NCBI RefSeq assembly: GCF_000321225.1
Contig: NW_004450382.1
Location: 2,860,268-2,924,267 of the forward strand
Direction of reading: 5' to 3'
Origin: Odobenus rosmarus divergens
Lineage: Eukaryota; Chordata; Mammalia; Carnivora; Odobenidae
Length of the DNA: 64,000 nt
Shown here: piece after piece, positions 1-11,180 of the stretch
Layout: every line of letters begins with the position of its first letter
How positions within the stretch are numbered: position 1 is the first letter of the stretch
Notes under the pieces: generated by a model
Database searches by the model: none
Seen by the model: the letters and a program-made list of their open reading frames with translations, nothing else
Told to the model about the DNA's origin: nothing
Translations under genes and position numbers: made by a program

Positions 1-453
1 CCCTTTCAGAGGGTCCATAAGGTCAAAACTATTTTCATGACACTAAGAAGTAATTTGCCTTTTCCACTCTTGCTTTCTCATGAATATACAGTGGAGTTTT
101 CCAAAAGCTCCATGAAGTGTGATATTGCAATAGATCAAACGTAGAGGCAGACAAGAGAATCCAGCAGTCTTCTATCAAGCCCCCAATTAAAGAGATTTGT
201 GAAAATGTAAAACAATGCCACTCTTCTCACGAAATGTTTTTGTTTTAGAAAACAATTACTTTTCATTAAAAAAAATGTTATTTAACATGTAATAGGTTTT
301 TAAATTATTTTAATATTTAAATATTTAAAACCTTTTCTTAACACCTAATATGGTAAATTTTGATGGATAAAACCTACACAAACAAAAGCTCTCTGAGGTC
401 CTCTAATATTTACAATCAGAGGTCCTGGAACCAAAAAGTCAACAACCGCTGAT
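1..453 (+). mobile_element. hAT-family DNA transposon remnant (Zaphod/Tip100-like)
   Basis: An AT-rich block unlike its GC-rich neighbours, cut by the window's left edge. It reads as the right end of an old hAT element: an internally deleted transposase C-terminal segment around 147-230, followed by AT-rich 3' sequence and a terminus ending AACCGCTG near 452, a form typical of hAT inverted ends. The family name comes from memory of the consensus and is tentative; the hAT assignment is firmer. Confidence 0.6.
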
Positions 454-1559
454 CTACTTCTATAGGGTAGGCCCGGCCTGGGAGGGGGTGGCAGTGTAAA
501 CGGTCCAGGCTTCTGGCCTCTGCTCTCCCAGAACCTAACCTGCTGTGTGACAAGTCTCTGGACCTCTCAGAAGAGTCATTTCTCCACCAAACTGAAAGAA
601 GAATTTGCCTTACCATTTCACAGGGTGGGTGTGGGAGACTGGACGGCCCCAGGAGTCAGTGCCTCTCCTGAGAGGTGACAGTGTGCTCAGGCCAAAGGAA
701 AATATATCATGACCCTGCACCGCCAGTGTGCCCTGCTGCAGACCCAGTGGAGGGGTGGGGCAAGTGGGGGGGACAGGCCCTGCCAGCCAGCAGGGTAGGG
801 GACAGCAGCCCTCAGGCCCACCCTGGAGTCTGCTCTGCGCTTGGCTCTGCGCCCCATCTGCCAGGGCCAGCGGGCCCTCTCCCGCAGCCAGATGCTGGCA
901 TCTCTGCTCGGGCCCTGTAGTCTCAGCTCAGGTGTCAGAGGACATGGAAGGAGACTGTGCTCCGGGTGAGCATGTGGATGTGGTGGATCTGGTTGTCCTC
1001 GACGGTGATGGGAGGGCGGCGTGCACATTCAGGCCAAGGGGACGAGCGGAGCAAGGGAGGTCTCCTCGGCGCCCTGTCCAGGCGTGGCAGAGCGTGTGGG
1101 CCACCAGCTCCTTTCAGGACCCAGAAGTGGCTCTGAGCCCCACTTGGAGATCAACCTCTGCTTGCTGCCCCAGTGACACTGGTCTGCTCCTGACTTGATT
1201 TCTGCTCTCCCTGAGTTTGTCTCCGTTCCTCCTACGCCCACCCTGGGCTTCAAGTTCAAATTCCCAAGAGGCTCTTGTGGCAGCACGTCACGTCGCTTTA
1301 GTGAGGAAAACGCCTGTGGAACAGAGCTTAGGCCTGGCGGCCCCCCGGCCCCAGCTCCTGTTCCGGGGGCCATGCCCTGTGTCACGGGCTGCAGCTCAGC
1401 CTGCAGGTGCCTCACAGGTTCTGGGGATGGCTCGGGGAGGGTGCGAGATCTGGAGACGACAAGACCGCAGAATCTGCAGTGCTCACAGGGTCCAACCATT
1501 CCCCAGGCCCCAGGTTCGGTATTTGTGACGCCAGAAGGCCTCCGGGTGACTGCACAGGG

Positions 1560-1735
1560 GAGCTCCCTCGCCCTGGATCTCCATGTGTGACCCTAGGGAA
1601 CTCCCTTAATTCAGCTGTAAAGTGGGCATGATAATCACAGCCTGTCCTACTTCTCAGGGCTGCAGGAGAATCAAGTGCAACAAAAGGCAGGGAAATACTT
1701 TGTGATCTGTCGGCGATGCGTAAACTGTGAAGGTC
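1560..1735 (+). repeat. MIR SINE remnant
   Basis: Diverged match to the MIR body: the region from the GTGACCC...AACTCCCTTAA core through CTGTAAAGTGGGCATGATAA to a CTTTGTGATCTG end. Coordinates approximate. Confidence 0.6.
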
Positions 1736-2364
1736 CCTGTAACCAGCTGAGTACTTGGAGGCCTGATTCCCCTCCATGAAAGGAAGTCCCTGTCAAATGT
1801 GCGGGGACCGGCCCCAGCACCCTTTTACATGGTAATAGGGCCAGCAGCTCCTGGAGTCAAGGGCCTGGTGCCAGGGCCAGGCAGGAACAGTGCAGGGAGA
1901 GAGTCCTGTTTGTTACTACAGAGGCAGGATGATTAAGTCCCCTCAGGTGCCATCTCAGGAACTGGACCCTGGGTCCACAACCCTCAGGTTACAGCTTCCA
2001 CGTGGCAGCAAAGGTCAAACAAGGTCTTCCTTGGACCTAAGAAGCAGGGGGAGTGGACATTGGTCTGCAGGGACAGGGCCCAAAGGTCTCGTTCACGAGA
2101 GATACCTGTGTTATAGCTGGGCTTGGGCTGGGAGCTGAGGGAAACCTTGCAGAGGGGAGCCAGACCCATGCCCCCCCTGCAAGGAGAGTGCCTAGCCTAA
2201 GTGAGCAGAGCTGGAGCCAGGCGGTAACAACACAGAGTGGCGTTTGTCTTGAAGGAGTAGGCCTTACTTAGGCACAGAAGGGAGAGGCTTCCCGATTTGG
2301 TGGATTAGAGCAGACGGCAAGGATGGGGTCAGGGTGGCTCCGTGCAAGTGAGGGGAGGCCAGAG

Positions 2365-2520
2365 CCCTCCCCATATGCCAGGCAGCAAACTAAAGCTTCG
2401 ACTGCTGTTGTCTCCCTTAATCCTTTTTAAAGGTGAGAGAACAGAAGCTCAAAGAAGTTAAAGAACTTCATGCGCCCACAGAGCTAGTAAGTGGTGTAGC
2501 TGAGACCCGAGGTGGTAAAG
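2365..2520 (-). repeat. MIR SINE remnant
   Basis: Antisense MIR pattern: ATGCCAGGCAGCAAACTAAAGC, then TTAATCCTTTTTAAAG, GAACAGAAGCTCAAAGAAG and the CACAGAGCTAGTAAGTGG segment. Coordinates approximate. Confidence 0.65.
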
Positions 2521-3084
2521 CTGGCGACCTGAGCTGGGAAGATCAGGAGGGTTCTGTGCGCCTCGTTCAGGAGCAGGTGCCTGGCCACGTGAGCAGCTGG
2601 AGAGCCTGGAGGCGGGGAGCACAGGGCTTGGGGACTGGGATACGGCCAAGGCAGCGGAAGGACCAAGGGGGTCCAGTGTGAGAGCCGCGTGGGTGACAAG
2701 AGGACGTGATGCCTCCTTATTGGAGCAGGAGTCGGGGTGTGTTCCCGAGAGATGGTCAGCGGAAGAAGGCCGCGGCTGTTTGGGAAGGAAGTCACGACTC
2801 CCGGCAGGTCAGGGTGACACTCAGAAGGCAGCTAGATTTTTTCAGTCTAAAGCTCGGGCAAGCTGTGGGGTGCTGGGAGACAGAATGAGGCGTGCGGGTG
2901 TGGAGAGGGTACCTGAAGCTACAGGAGGGGGTGAGCTGGCCTGGGGGGAAGGCCCGGTCCACGGAGCAAGTGCTGGGGACGGGGGCTCCCTAGCTGGCCG
3001 AAGGAGTGGAGAAAGAGGAGGCCTCAGGGAAGACAGGCGTGAGGGGAAAGCCAGGGAGAAGCGGCCGGCAGGGTAACGGGCACT

Positions 3085-3150
3085 GAATGCGTGGCACGGG
3101 GCCTGGCACACAGTAAGCACTGCATAAATACTTGATGAACAAGCGCGTGA
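3085..3150 (+). repeat. MIR/L2 3'-end fragment
   Basis: Contains GGGGCCTGGCACACAGTAAG followed by CACTGCATAAATACTTGATG, the common MIR/L2 tail. Confidence 0.65.
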
Positions 3151-3344
3151 GACAGTGAGCCTTCCCAGAAGTGCTGCCATGGACAGCCAGGGCCGTGCTG
3201 GGGTGGAGGCCAGGCCTGCGGGGAGGACCATCTGGCTGTTTGGGGCGGCTGCCTGGGGGTGCTGTGGGGAAATGCAGAGGAGCCGAACCAGGCCGGCCGC
3301 TGGGCAGTGCTAGGCAGTGGCTGCAAATGCCGCCGGACCATTTC

Positions 3345-3430
3345 CTGCCTTGATTATGGCTGTTTTAATTAACTGCCTTACAGCTGCCTCCATCTTGTTG
3401 AGTTTTAATTAAATTAAATGAGCTAACACT
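3345..3430. promoter_or_regulatory. Candidate enhancer: paired TTTTAATTAA motifs
   Basis: Two identical ten-base homeobox-type motifs TTTTAATTAA at 3363-3372 and 3403-3412, exactly 40 bases apart, with a CAGCTG E-box at 3381-3386 between them. All sits in a non-repeat AT-rich island within GC-rich intron. This is the typical look of a conserved intronic enhancer; no conservation data were available. Confidence 0.35.
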
Positions 3431-4492
3431 TTGTAGGCTGTCTCAGGCGGCCATGGCTCGGGCCTGAATCCTGCCCCTGTTGGGCAGCTCATCTCTCCCT
3501 CCCCCGCCGGGCGCTGCTGGGGCGTGTCCCTGGTGGGAGGCAGTGGGGAGGGGCTGGCACCCCAGGGAGTGGCAGGGGCACCTCTAGACCTGCAGGACCC
3601 CAAAAGGGGCAGAGTCATGTCCTTCTTTGCAGTGCTGACCTCACAGCTGACAGGCAGCAGGGGCCCTGGCTAGTTCTGGCCATCTTGCCTGAGCCCACCA
3701 CCCCGCAGCTAGCAGCAGAATTTCTGGACCAAGGTCTATCGGTCCAGGCTTTGCTGGAGGCAAATGAAGAATGCAGCTAAGCTGATGCTGAGCTGGATTC
3801 TGAGCCTCCTTTCCCGCCTGCACCGTTCCCACAAAAACTGAATCAATTATCCTGGCGGGAGCCTCGGAGGCAGATCGATCAATGGGGCGACACCTCTTGC
3901 CTGGTCATGATAGCATCCTTGCTGCCAGGGCTCCGAGCTGGCTCGACAGAGATATCCAGAGGAGACAGGTGGCCCTGGTGGCCAAGGGATGGCAGCAAGT
4001 CCTCCTGGCTCTAAGCTCCTGAGGTTCAGCCTTTTGAAGCCTGATGAATCAGGCATCTTTGGCCTCTTTTCCTGGCTAAGCCCTGCTGTCTGGAGAAGTA
4101 ACGAGAAGCATCATGTAGGCCAGACTCCAGGCAAGATGGAGGACGAACACCCACAGAGCACCTCTGCAGAGCCCAACGCCACGCCAGGCACACCACTCAT
4201 GCTGCAAGGAGCCGGGCTGGACCGAAGTCTAGACTCTGGCGATCCCAGGAAGGGAAAAGAATCACCGACAACAAACCCTTGTTGTCAAGCTCTCTTCCCT
4301 AGGCCGGGGGGCGGGGATGCTGTACCAAGATCTGACCTGCCCACTGGACACCCTCTGGCTCAGCCCGGGAGGGTTGGCCCCAGGCCGAGGCCTCCTGTGG
4401 CTCCTGGGCCCGAGAGGGAAGGCTGTGCTGGGTGCCAGGTGGATACTTTTCCTGAAGTCTGTGCAGCCCCTTGACCCTCGCCCTCTGCTCAC

Positions 4493-4681
4493 CTGAACGC
4501 AGCTGCTTGATGCGACCATTGCTTGTGGCAGGGTCCACAGGGAGGAAGTCCTTGAACCAAGAGATCTCAGGGTCTGGATTCCCGCCTGCGGCGCACAGCA
4601 TGGTGGCCGTGCGTGCCTTCTCCACCACCTTCAGCTGAGGCCCCATGTCGATGGAGGGGAAGCCAGGGGGCAGCAGTTCCT
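4493..4681 (-). CDS. PTPRF: PTPRF coding exon: linker and first half of Ig2
   Basis: Length 189 bases: it completes codon 127, carries codons 128-189 and gives one base of codon 190. The acceptor ATCTGCAG is at 4683/4682; the donor TCAG|GTGAGC is a near-consensus 5' splice site with last exon base 4493. The peptide contains the linker [15 protein letters not shown], Cys156 (first Ig2 disulfide cysteine), the [12 protein letters not shown] strand with core Trp168, and ends NGRIKQLRS. This boundary is where LAR-family genes place an optional nine-residue Ig2 mini-exon (meA). Neither that mini-exon nor the second half of Ig2 was found between bases 1 and 4492, so they must lie further left. Confidence 0.97.
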
Positions 4682-5567
4682 CTGCAGATGAAAAACAGAA
4701 GTGAAAGTTAGGGCCGGCACTGCCTGCCCCCTAGAACCCTCTGCCGGGGGCAGCGGCTCCTGACTCCCCGGTTGGCTGGGACCCTCAAGACCCCTTGTCT
4801 CCCAATTTCTGACTTCTGCTCCATGTGGGGAACCAGACTCCTGAGTCCCACTACCCAGGCCTGCCCTTTGCAGGGCCACGGGGGGAGGGCGACAGTCGGC
4901 AGCGGAGCACCCCCTGCCCTGTCAGGGAGTTCCCAGGTCTGAGAAACAATGCCTCAGACTGGAGACGTCAGCACTTATCTCTCCGGGCCCTGGGAAAAAC
5001 AAGGATTGATGCTCTGCTGGCCACAGCAGAAAGTGCTACACAGATCCTGGGCTGCGAGGCAGCCCACGGCTCATATGGCAGCACCCAGGGCCACAACTGA
5101 GCCCAAAGGCCCCCTGTGCTGTCTAGTCCCCACTCCCTTTTCTGCACATGCAGTGTCCCCTCCACTGTTTGCATTTGGCCCTTAGCTCCACAGCACAGCA
5201 GAACCCCACATCACAGCCTGGATTCTGGACCTGACTCTGGGTACCCCCTGCCCTACCAGTAACCACCCCCCCGCAACCCCTGGTCTTGACCCTGACCCTC
5301 TTCCCTCACTCACTAGGGGCCACGGTCAGGCCTGGGGACCATGTTGGAGCATGAAAAAGCTCTATGATGACACCAAAATTTGATGAAGGGAGACAAAACT
5401 CCCTGGATGCCTTTTCCCACCTTGCTGGGGGTTGGCGGTCACGCAACAGTCAGTTCCACAGGAACAACAGACATCAGCACATGCCCAGTCCACTGCACAG
5501 AGACTCTGGCACAGAGCCCCTGAGGCTGGGGGAGCGAGGCTGGCTGCTCTGCACCCACGGAAGCACG

Positions 5568-5820
5568 AGGGTCTGGGAGCACAGGCTCTGGACTGGTGCA
5601 GGCGAGTGGGGCTTCTACCTCCACCACTAACTAGCTCTGTGACCTGTGCGTGCATTACTCATCCTCTCCATGCCTCCATTTATCTGTAAACTGGGTTCCG
5701 ATGCCCACCTTCTAAAGCCATCGGGAGGACCACATCTAATGATGCACACGTGCTGGAGAGAGTGACAGATAATCCGCACAAACGAGTATTAGCTGACATT
5801 ACCATTATAATGAGCACTGG
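5568..5820 (+). repeat. MIR SINE remnant, near full length
   Basis: Sense MIR: GAGCACAGGCTCTGGACTGG, CTAACTAGCTCTGTGACCTG, CCATTTATCTGTAAACTGG, then a degraded 3' half ending near TATTAGCTGACATTACCATT. Confidence 0.8.
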
Positions 5821-6536
5821 CTGAGCCGCAGAGCAGTCCGGTACCGGAGACTGGGGCCTGGGGCTGGTGGGGTTTGCCCACCAGGAGCAAACCACAGAGC
5901 GCGTTTGGTAACTCGGCAGAGCCTCTCCGTCAGTGTGGACGCTAGACACGCCCAATGGAGGATGGGGAACACCGTCAGTCTTGCAGTGGGGGAGCGAGGC
6001 TCCACGGTGGCAGGGACTAGGAGACAGCACCACCTGGACCTTCCTCCCTTGGGCCCAGCACAAGATGGGCGTGTGGGGATACTAGCTGAGGTTGGACTCC
6101 TGTGCCAGGGAAAAGGCATACGGCACCCTCAGAAGTCATTCTAGAAAGTAAAGGCCAGCAGAGCTGATCCTCCCTATAGACTTTCAGAGACCCTGGGGGG
6201 ACTGACTGGGGAGCCAGGCAGGAGAGGAAGCCAGAAGAGCCCCAACAGGCAGGGGCAAAACACCCCTCTACCTGCTGCCAGATCCCGGGGAGGGAGGCTC
6301 TGCCAAGGCTCTAGCTGCTGGGGGCATCCCAAAGGGACCACGGCCCCACGAGGAGACAGGGTCTTGGGCTGGAGAGCAGCAGGACTCCGAGCACGGCCTT
6401 GCCTCCCCAGCCTCTCCCAGAAGCTGGCAGTATGCTTACTCCTCCACCTGCAGCCTTATAAATCCCAGATGTGAACCCAGCAGCTCCTTGGCTGTAAATA
6501 TGGTCCCAGTGTCCTGACTTCCAGCTCTGATTTTTA

Positions 6537-6722
6537 TTTATTTTTAAAAGATTTTACTTATTTATTTGACAGAGAGAGGGAACACAAACAGGGGGGACAG
6601 GAGAGGGAGAAGCAGGCTTCCCGCAGAGCAGGGAGCCCGACTCAGGGCTCAATCCCAGGACCCCGGGATCATGACCTGAGCTGAAGGCGGACACTTAACA
6701 ACTGAGCCACCCAGGCGCCTCA
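6537..6722 (-). mobile_element. CAN SINE (tRNA-Lys derived)
   Basis: Reverse-oriented carnivore SINE: poly-T/TTTATTT tail complement at the left and GAGCCACCCAGGCGCC head complement at the right. Flanked by a perfect 16-base target-site duplication CCAGCTCTGATTTTTA at 6521-6536 and 6723-6738. Confidence 0.95.
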
Positions 6723-7109
6723 CCAGCTCTGATTTTTAATAGGAAAATGTTAAACAGTGGCAAGGAAGCAGGACTTGGGGTATACCAAGCGGGAGGCAGC
6801 TTCCTTTGGGCCTGCTGCTACTTGCTTTTTAACAGGAAGGCCGGCCCAGGGCCCCCCTCCACCCTCTTTGCCCTCCTCAGCAGCTGGGGGACACTCAGGA
6901 CCAGGGTGACAGTCCTCAAGCCCACCTGCTCAGCCCTGCTAAGCAATGAGGGGCGCAGGGGTGACAGAGTCTGCCAGAGTCCAGGCCGAGGAGTCAGCTG
7001 GCCCCCGTCTCCACTGGCAAGGTAGATCAAGGAGAAGGGAAGAAGTACAAACACCTGTGGCCCCGTGTCCCGAAATCTACTCTGAATTCCTAACACGGGG
7101 AAGGTCTTG

Positions 7110-7175
7110 GGGATTTACGCCAAATTAAGGACAATTAATTTTCCTCCCTCAATTATCGCGCCCTCAATGGCTCCG
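7110..7175. promoter_or_regulatory. Candidate AT-rich regulatory block
   Basis: CAAATTAAGGACAATTAATT and CTCAATTATCGCGCCCTCAA form a short non-repeat homeobox-motif-rich island in GC-rich intron. Weak evidence from motif composition only. Confidence 0.22.
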
Positions 7176-7659
7176 TCCTTGGCTCAGATCATGCCTCAGG
7201 CACTGCCGCCAGACCCTAAAACCGGCATGTGTGAAGAGCTGTCCATAAAACAGCGGGACCCAAAAGCCGGTCCCTTGTGCCAACTAGGCTTCTAGGCAGA
7301 GCTCGGAAGGCTGCAGTCCTGCACCTCCAGCAGGGGAAGCGTGTCTCACAGGAGGACTCCGGCCCCTCAGGAGTGACCTGCTGCTGTCTCTTCCGTCCCT
7401 GCTCCCCAGGTGGCCTCCAGCACATTCAAACATAGCCAAGGTCAGCAGCTGCTCACTGATGTCCGTTGTGTGTCTGGCCAAGCTGGGCACTGGGCACACT
7501 GGTGTAAACTGACCCATCCACAAGTCCGGCACATTTATCCCCTGCACACCCCCAGTACCCCAGGGGCCAGGCCCACTATAGAAAGCCTCAACCACTGAGG
7601 CTACGGACCCGGGGAAATCCCTCAGTCTGACATCACATGATCACTGCAAACCCATCAAC

Positions 7660-7850
7660 AATCAGGAAAACTGAGGCCCAGATAGGAGGCATAGAAGGTT
7701 ACGCTTACAGAGCATTTACTATGTTCCCTGTAGTTAAAACGCTTTAAAAAATGATTTAATCTCACAAAAACCCTATGCGGTAGAGTGACTAGGGGGCTTA
7801 AAAACCGGCCAAGGTCACGCAGCTAATTGAGAGGTGGGGCTGGGATGGCC
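7660..7850 (-). repeat. MIR SINE remnant
   Basis: Antisense MIR: CATTTACTATGTTCCCTG, AATCTCACAAAAACCCTATG, CCAAGGTCACGCAGCTAATT. Ends immediately before the long G run. Confidence 0.75.
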
Positions 7851-7855
7851 CCGGC

Positions 7856-7883
<28 letters not shown>
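7856..7883. repeat. Poly-G tract, 28 bases
   Basis: Uninterrupted run of 28 G on plus. Such runs are unstable, readily form G-quadruplexes, and are often mis-sized in assemblies; the true length is uncertain. Confidence 0.95.
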
Positions 7884-7887
<4 letters not shown>

Positions 7888-8169
7888 ATGCCTGGCAGGG
7901 CTGGGCCTTGGGCTCCCAGGAGGGGAGGGGTGCCCCTGGGGAACAGTGCCACCATCCTGCCCCATACCACGCCCTCCACCCGGCTTCAGGGCTCAGCCGC
8001 TCCCCAGAAACCCCCTGCACACAAGCGGCAGGACAAACCCGACTGTACCCCACATGTGGCCACCTGCGGGCACACACCCATATCCCCACACCCCAATGTA
8101 TGCTCATCGAGTCCCCTCCAAACCTGTCCCGCGGGCTGCGGGTGGAAAGAAGGCCCCTCCCCCTCCAGG

Positions 8170-8300
8170 CCACCCGGTAACCATGGCAACGGCGGAGAGG
8201 CGAGCTCACGGAGGAAGGCTGCGCGTGCCCGTGTCCCAGCGGGCGCGCATCCGCGATTGGTCCAAGCAGCTGCCGCCCCTCCAGCCCCCACCTGGGTGGA
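8170..8300. promoter_or_regulatory. GC-rich intronic element with RFX X-box and CCAAT box
   Basis: A CpG-containing 130-base stretch, unlike the surrounding intron. It holds a perfect imperfect-palindrome X-box GTAACCATGGCAAC (8177-8190) and, about 65 bases on, an inverted CCAAT box (GATTGG, about 8253-8258). The X-box plus CCAAT pair is a promoter architecture, so an alternative or non-coding promoter inside PTPRF is possible; no exon was tied to it. Confidence 0.4.
8177..8190. promoter_or_regulatory. RFX X-box motif
   Basis: GTAACCATGGCAAC: both half-sites match the RFX consensus (GTNRCC / RGYAAC) with abutting arms. Confidence 0.55.
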
Positions 8301-9439
8301 GCGGGCGCTCTCCCTCCCGGGACTCTGCTCCCCCATTCCAGCTCCCCAACTCTCTGCTCCCCTCCCCCTTAGGCTTCCTTCCCGCTCAACCGGGTAGATG
8401 GGGCTCCCCACACCTGCCTCATAGCCTCTGCCGGGCATTCGCAGTGTGTGCCTGCAGGGCGGAGGCCCCTCCATTCTCTGACAAGGGGGCCCTTGGGTGA
8501 AAGAGAAGCCCATGAGGCCTCTAAGGGACTTTAGAGGTACCCGGGAGCCCAAGTCTCTACAGCTGTCTGTGGATTCCGCCAGCATGCACAGGTAGGGTGC
8601 ACACACATTCCCAAGGGTCTGCCCCCCCAGATCTCTGCATATCTGTGGTGGGTTCGCACGTGTACATTAATGGCTCCTGCAGCAAACTGCACTGGTCTTT
8701 AGATACTGCAACAGGAGATGTGAACTCCTCCCCCGCTGTCCCCACTGGGCAGAGGAAGATGACAGGGTGTGTGGGGGGGGGCGGAGGGTGTTGTGAGACT
8801 AAGGCTAGGGGAGAGGGGCAGAAACTTGGCTGAGGCCCCACAGCGGTGGTGGAGCTGCTTCAACTCCATGACTCACTTGCTATCTTGGTGGCTTCCTGGA
8901 GGAGGAGAGAGATGCAAAGGTACTAAACCCTTGAGCATGGGAGGCAGGGAGAGCTTTGGGGGCGGTGGTGGGACTGCCTGCGTGAAGGCTATGGGAGGGT
9001 GGGGGGCCAGTAGGAAGGTAAGTCTGGTTGGAGCTAAGGCAAATTTTGGGGTCCTGACAGATGAGGCTATGGTAGGGTAGACAGGGGATGAGCTTAGGCT
9101 GGCTGCAATGGCTGGGGGGAGGGAGGCTGGTGAGGCCCCTACAAAGCACACACAGGTTTCTTTGTCCAGCTCAGCCTGGGATGCCTGAGGCTGAGTCTGG
9201 GCCACAGGGAGGGGGATGCACCAGGGAAGCCGACAGATGGAGACGCCTTGCAGGGTCCTGGGGCGGGCAGCACCGTCTGTCAGCACGACCTTCTCACCCG
9301 TGTTTACCCAGCTTCACGGCGTCTCTGTGCATATGCAGGCACACACCGGTACACACATCCACAGGCTCCCTGGGGTGGCACCATCTGTAAGCCTGACCTC
9401 CTCCCCTGTGCCTGAGTGTTGGGCCTGGCCTCACCCTGT

Positions 9440-9715
9440 CTCTGAACACAGACACCTAGAAACATGAACAGCCAGGGACCCACAGGGATATACTGTGGAG
9501 AAAGAGACAGGTGCAAAAATAGAAATGTACATGCATGTGTGGAGGGGCACCTGCAGTGACAGGCACCTGTGGAAACAGACTCCTGCAAGCAGATCCAGAG
9601 GCAGTGCACACATGTGGAAACATGCAGTCAGGGAGACACGGATGCTGAGGCACATGCACCCAGAGACACGGGAGCTGCAGAGACGTGTAGAGACGCATGA
9701 AGGAAGCACATAGGG
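9440..9715. repeat. Degenerate GAAACA/GGGACACA-rich tandem-like region
   Basis: Recurrent GGAAACA and AGAGACAC(G/A) strings with ACATGCA blocks at irregular spacing suggest a decayed minisatellite. No clean unit could be fixed by eye. Confidence 0.4.
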
Positions 9716-10879
9716 TAGTGGGGCTGCGGGTTCCCCCAACCCCTGTGCACTCTGAGGAAACCAAGGCCACCTCAAGCGTCGTCCCTGAGGCAGCTCCATC
9801 CTTAGCAGGGTTGGGGCCAAGACACCAGCTATCTATTCGGAGGCCCTCCCCAGGCCTGGAGGCTCCTGCTCTCCCAGAGAGCACCCCCACCCTGCTTCCA
9901 GGCAGTAAGGGGGGGGGGCCCAGGGAGCCTTGGGCCCATCTTCCTTCGCAGCTTTCAGTCTCAATTTTCAGCTTTTTCTAAGAGAAAACTCCCACCTCTT
10001 GCAGCACTCAGATTTCATCAAACTTGGCATCTTAAAAGCCTGTTTTGTTTTTGAATCTGAGCTGTTTGGGGCCTGTCGGCAGCAAGAGCCCGAGAGTGGC
10101 AGTGAGAGCTGAGAGCAGCCATGGCCTCCCCCTCCCCCAGGGCTTCCCTGGCACCTCACACTGCTCTACTCAACCCACCCCCCCCACCAAGTGAACCGTG
10201 GGGCTATCCCCAGCCGCACACCCTACCCACACTCTGGCGTCCGGGACCTGGCCCAGGCTGGACTCTCCTCCGGGGGTTCCCCCGCCCTTGGCCCTACTCC
10301 AGGAAGATTCTTTTTATCTATTTTCTCCCCGCCCCAGGTTCAGGCCCAGTCACCCCAGACCACCGACAGCCTCCCACTCATTCCTCAGACCCCTGTCACC
10401 CAGCTGCCACCCCTACTGCTTCTGGCCAGTTCATCAAGGTCAACCACAACTCCATGGGGCTAAGTCCAAAGGACACTTCTGAGTGCCCATCTTGTCTGCC
10501 CTCTTGACAGCACCTCGCCCCACCAACCACTCCCTCCTCCTTCACATACCTCTCTTCTCTCCACTTCCACAGCATCCCTCTGGGTTTCCTTCCTCCCTTT
10601 CAGGCCCCTCCTTACCAGATTCCTATGGAAACCCCCCCCACCGCCCCCCAACATGAAGTACTAGCCAGCTGGGGCTCCATCCGGGCCCTCTGCCTCCCTT
10701 CTTGGCTCTGGCTCCCTGAGATGTGCCATTTCTCAGCCTTCAAAACTCCATTTCCAGATGTCCCTTGGAGCGCCAGGCGAATCTGAACAAGGCCTCCTGG
10801 ATACCTCCCCCTGGATGCCCGCACATGCCTGATACAACAGATTTCTAGCTGGACTCATCAATCTGCCCCTTCAGACCGG

Positions 10880-11180
10880 GTCCTGAAACAGAAAACGGTA
10901 CCACCATCTACCTGGCCCCAGAGTCATAACCCAGAGTCTCCCACCTCCCTAGCCCCACAGTAGCCGGGTAGCTCACCACTCTCTCTCCACCGCCTGCCAC
11001 CCATTCCCCCCTTCCTCCCCTGCCTGCTGCCTGCGTTTGGGCCACTGCCCTATTGCTGGGCTGCAGGGCTGCCCCAGCCTCTTACTGGTCTCCTGCCACC
11101 CCACTCTGCACCCTCAGGGACCTTTCTGAAGCATACATTTGATCGCGTCATTCCTCTGATTAAAATCCTCTCTCCCCGGC
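10880..11180 (+). repeat. L2 LINE 3'-region fragment
   Basis: Contains GTACCACCATCTACCTGGCC, CTTACTGGTCTCCTGCCACC and GATCGCGTCATTCCTCTGAT followed by TAAAATCCTCTC, characteristic of the L2 3' region in sense orientation. Confidence 0.75.

Larger units (their letters stand above)
454..4492 (-). other. PTPRF: PTPRF intron after the Ig2 exon (partial)
   Basis: Intronic sequence, GC-rich. Apart from MIR remnants and the AT-rich homeobox-type block at 3345-3430, no exon was recognised. I looked specifically for the second half of Ig2 and for the nine-residue LAR mini-exon and found neither. Confidence 0.8.
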
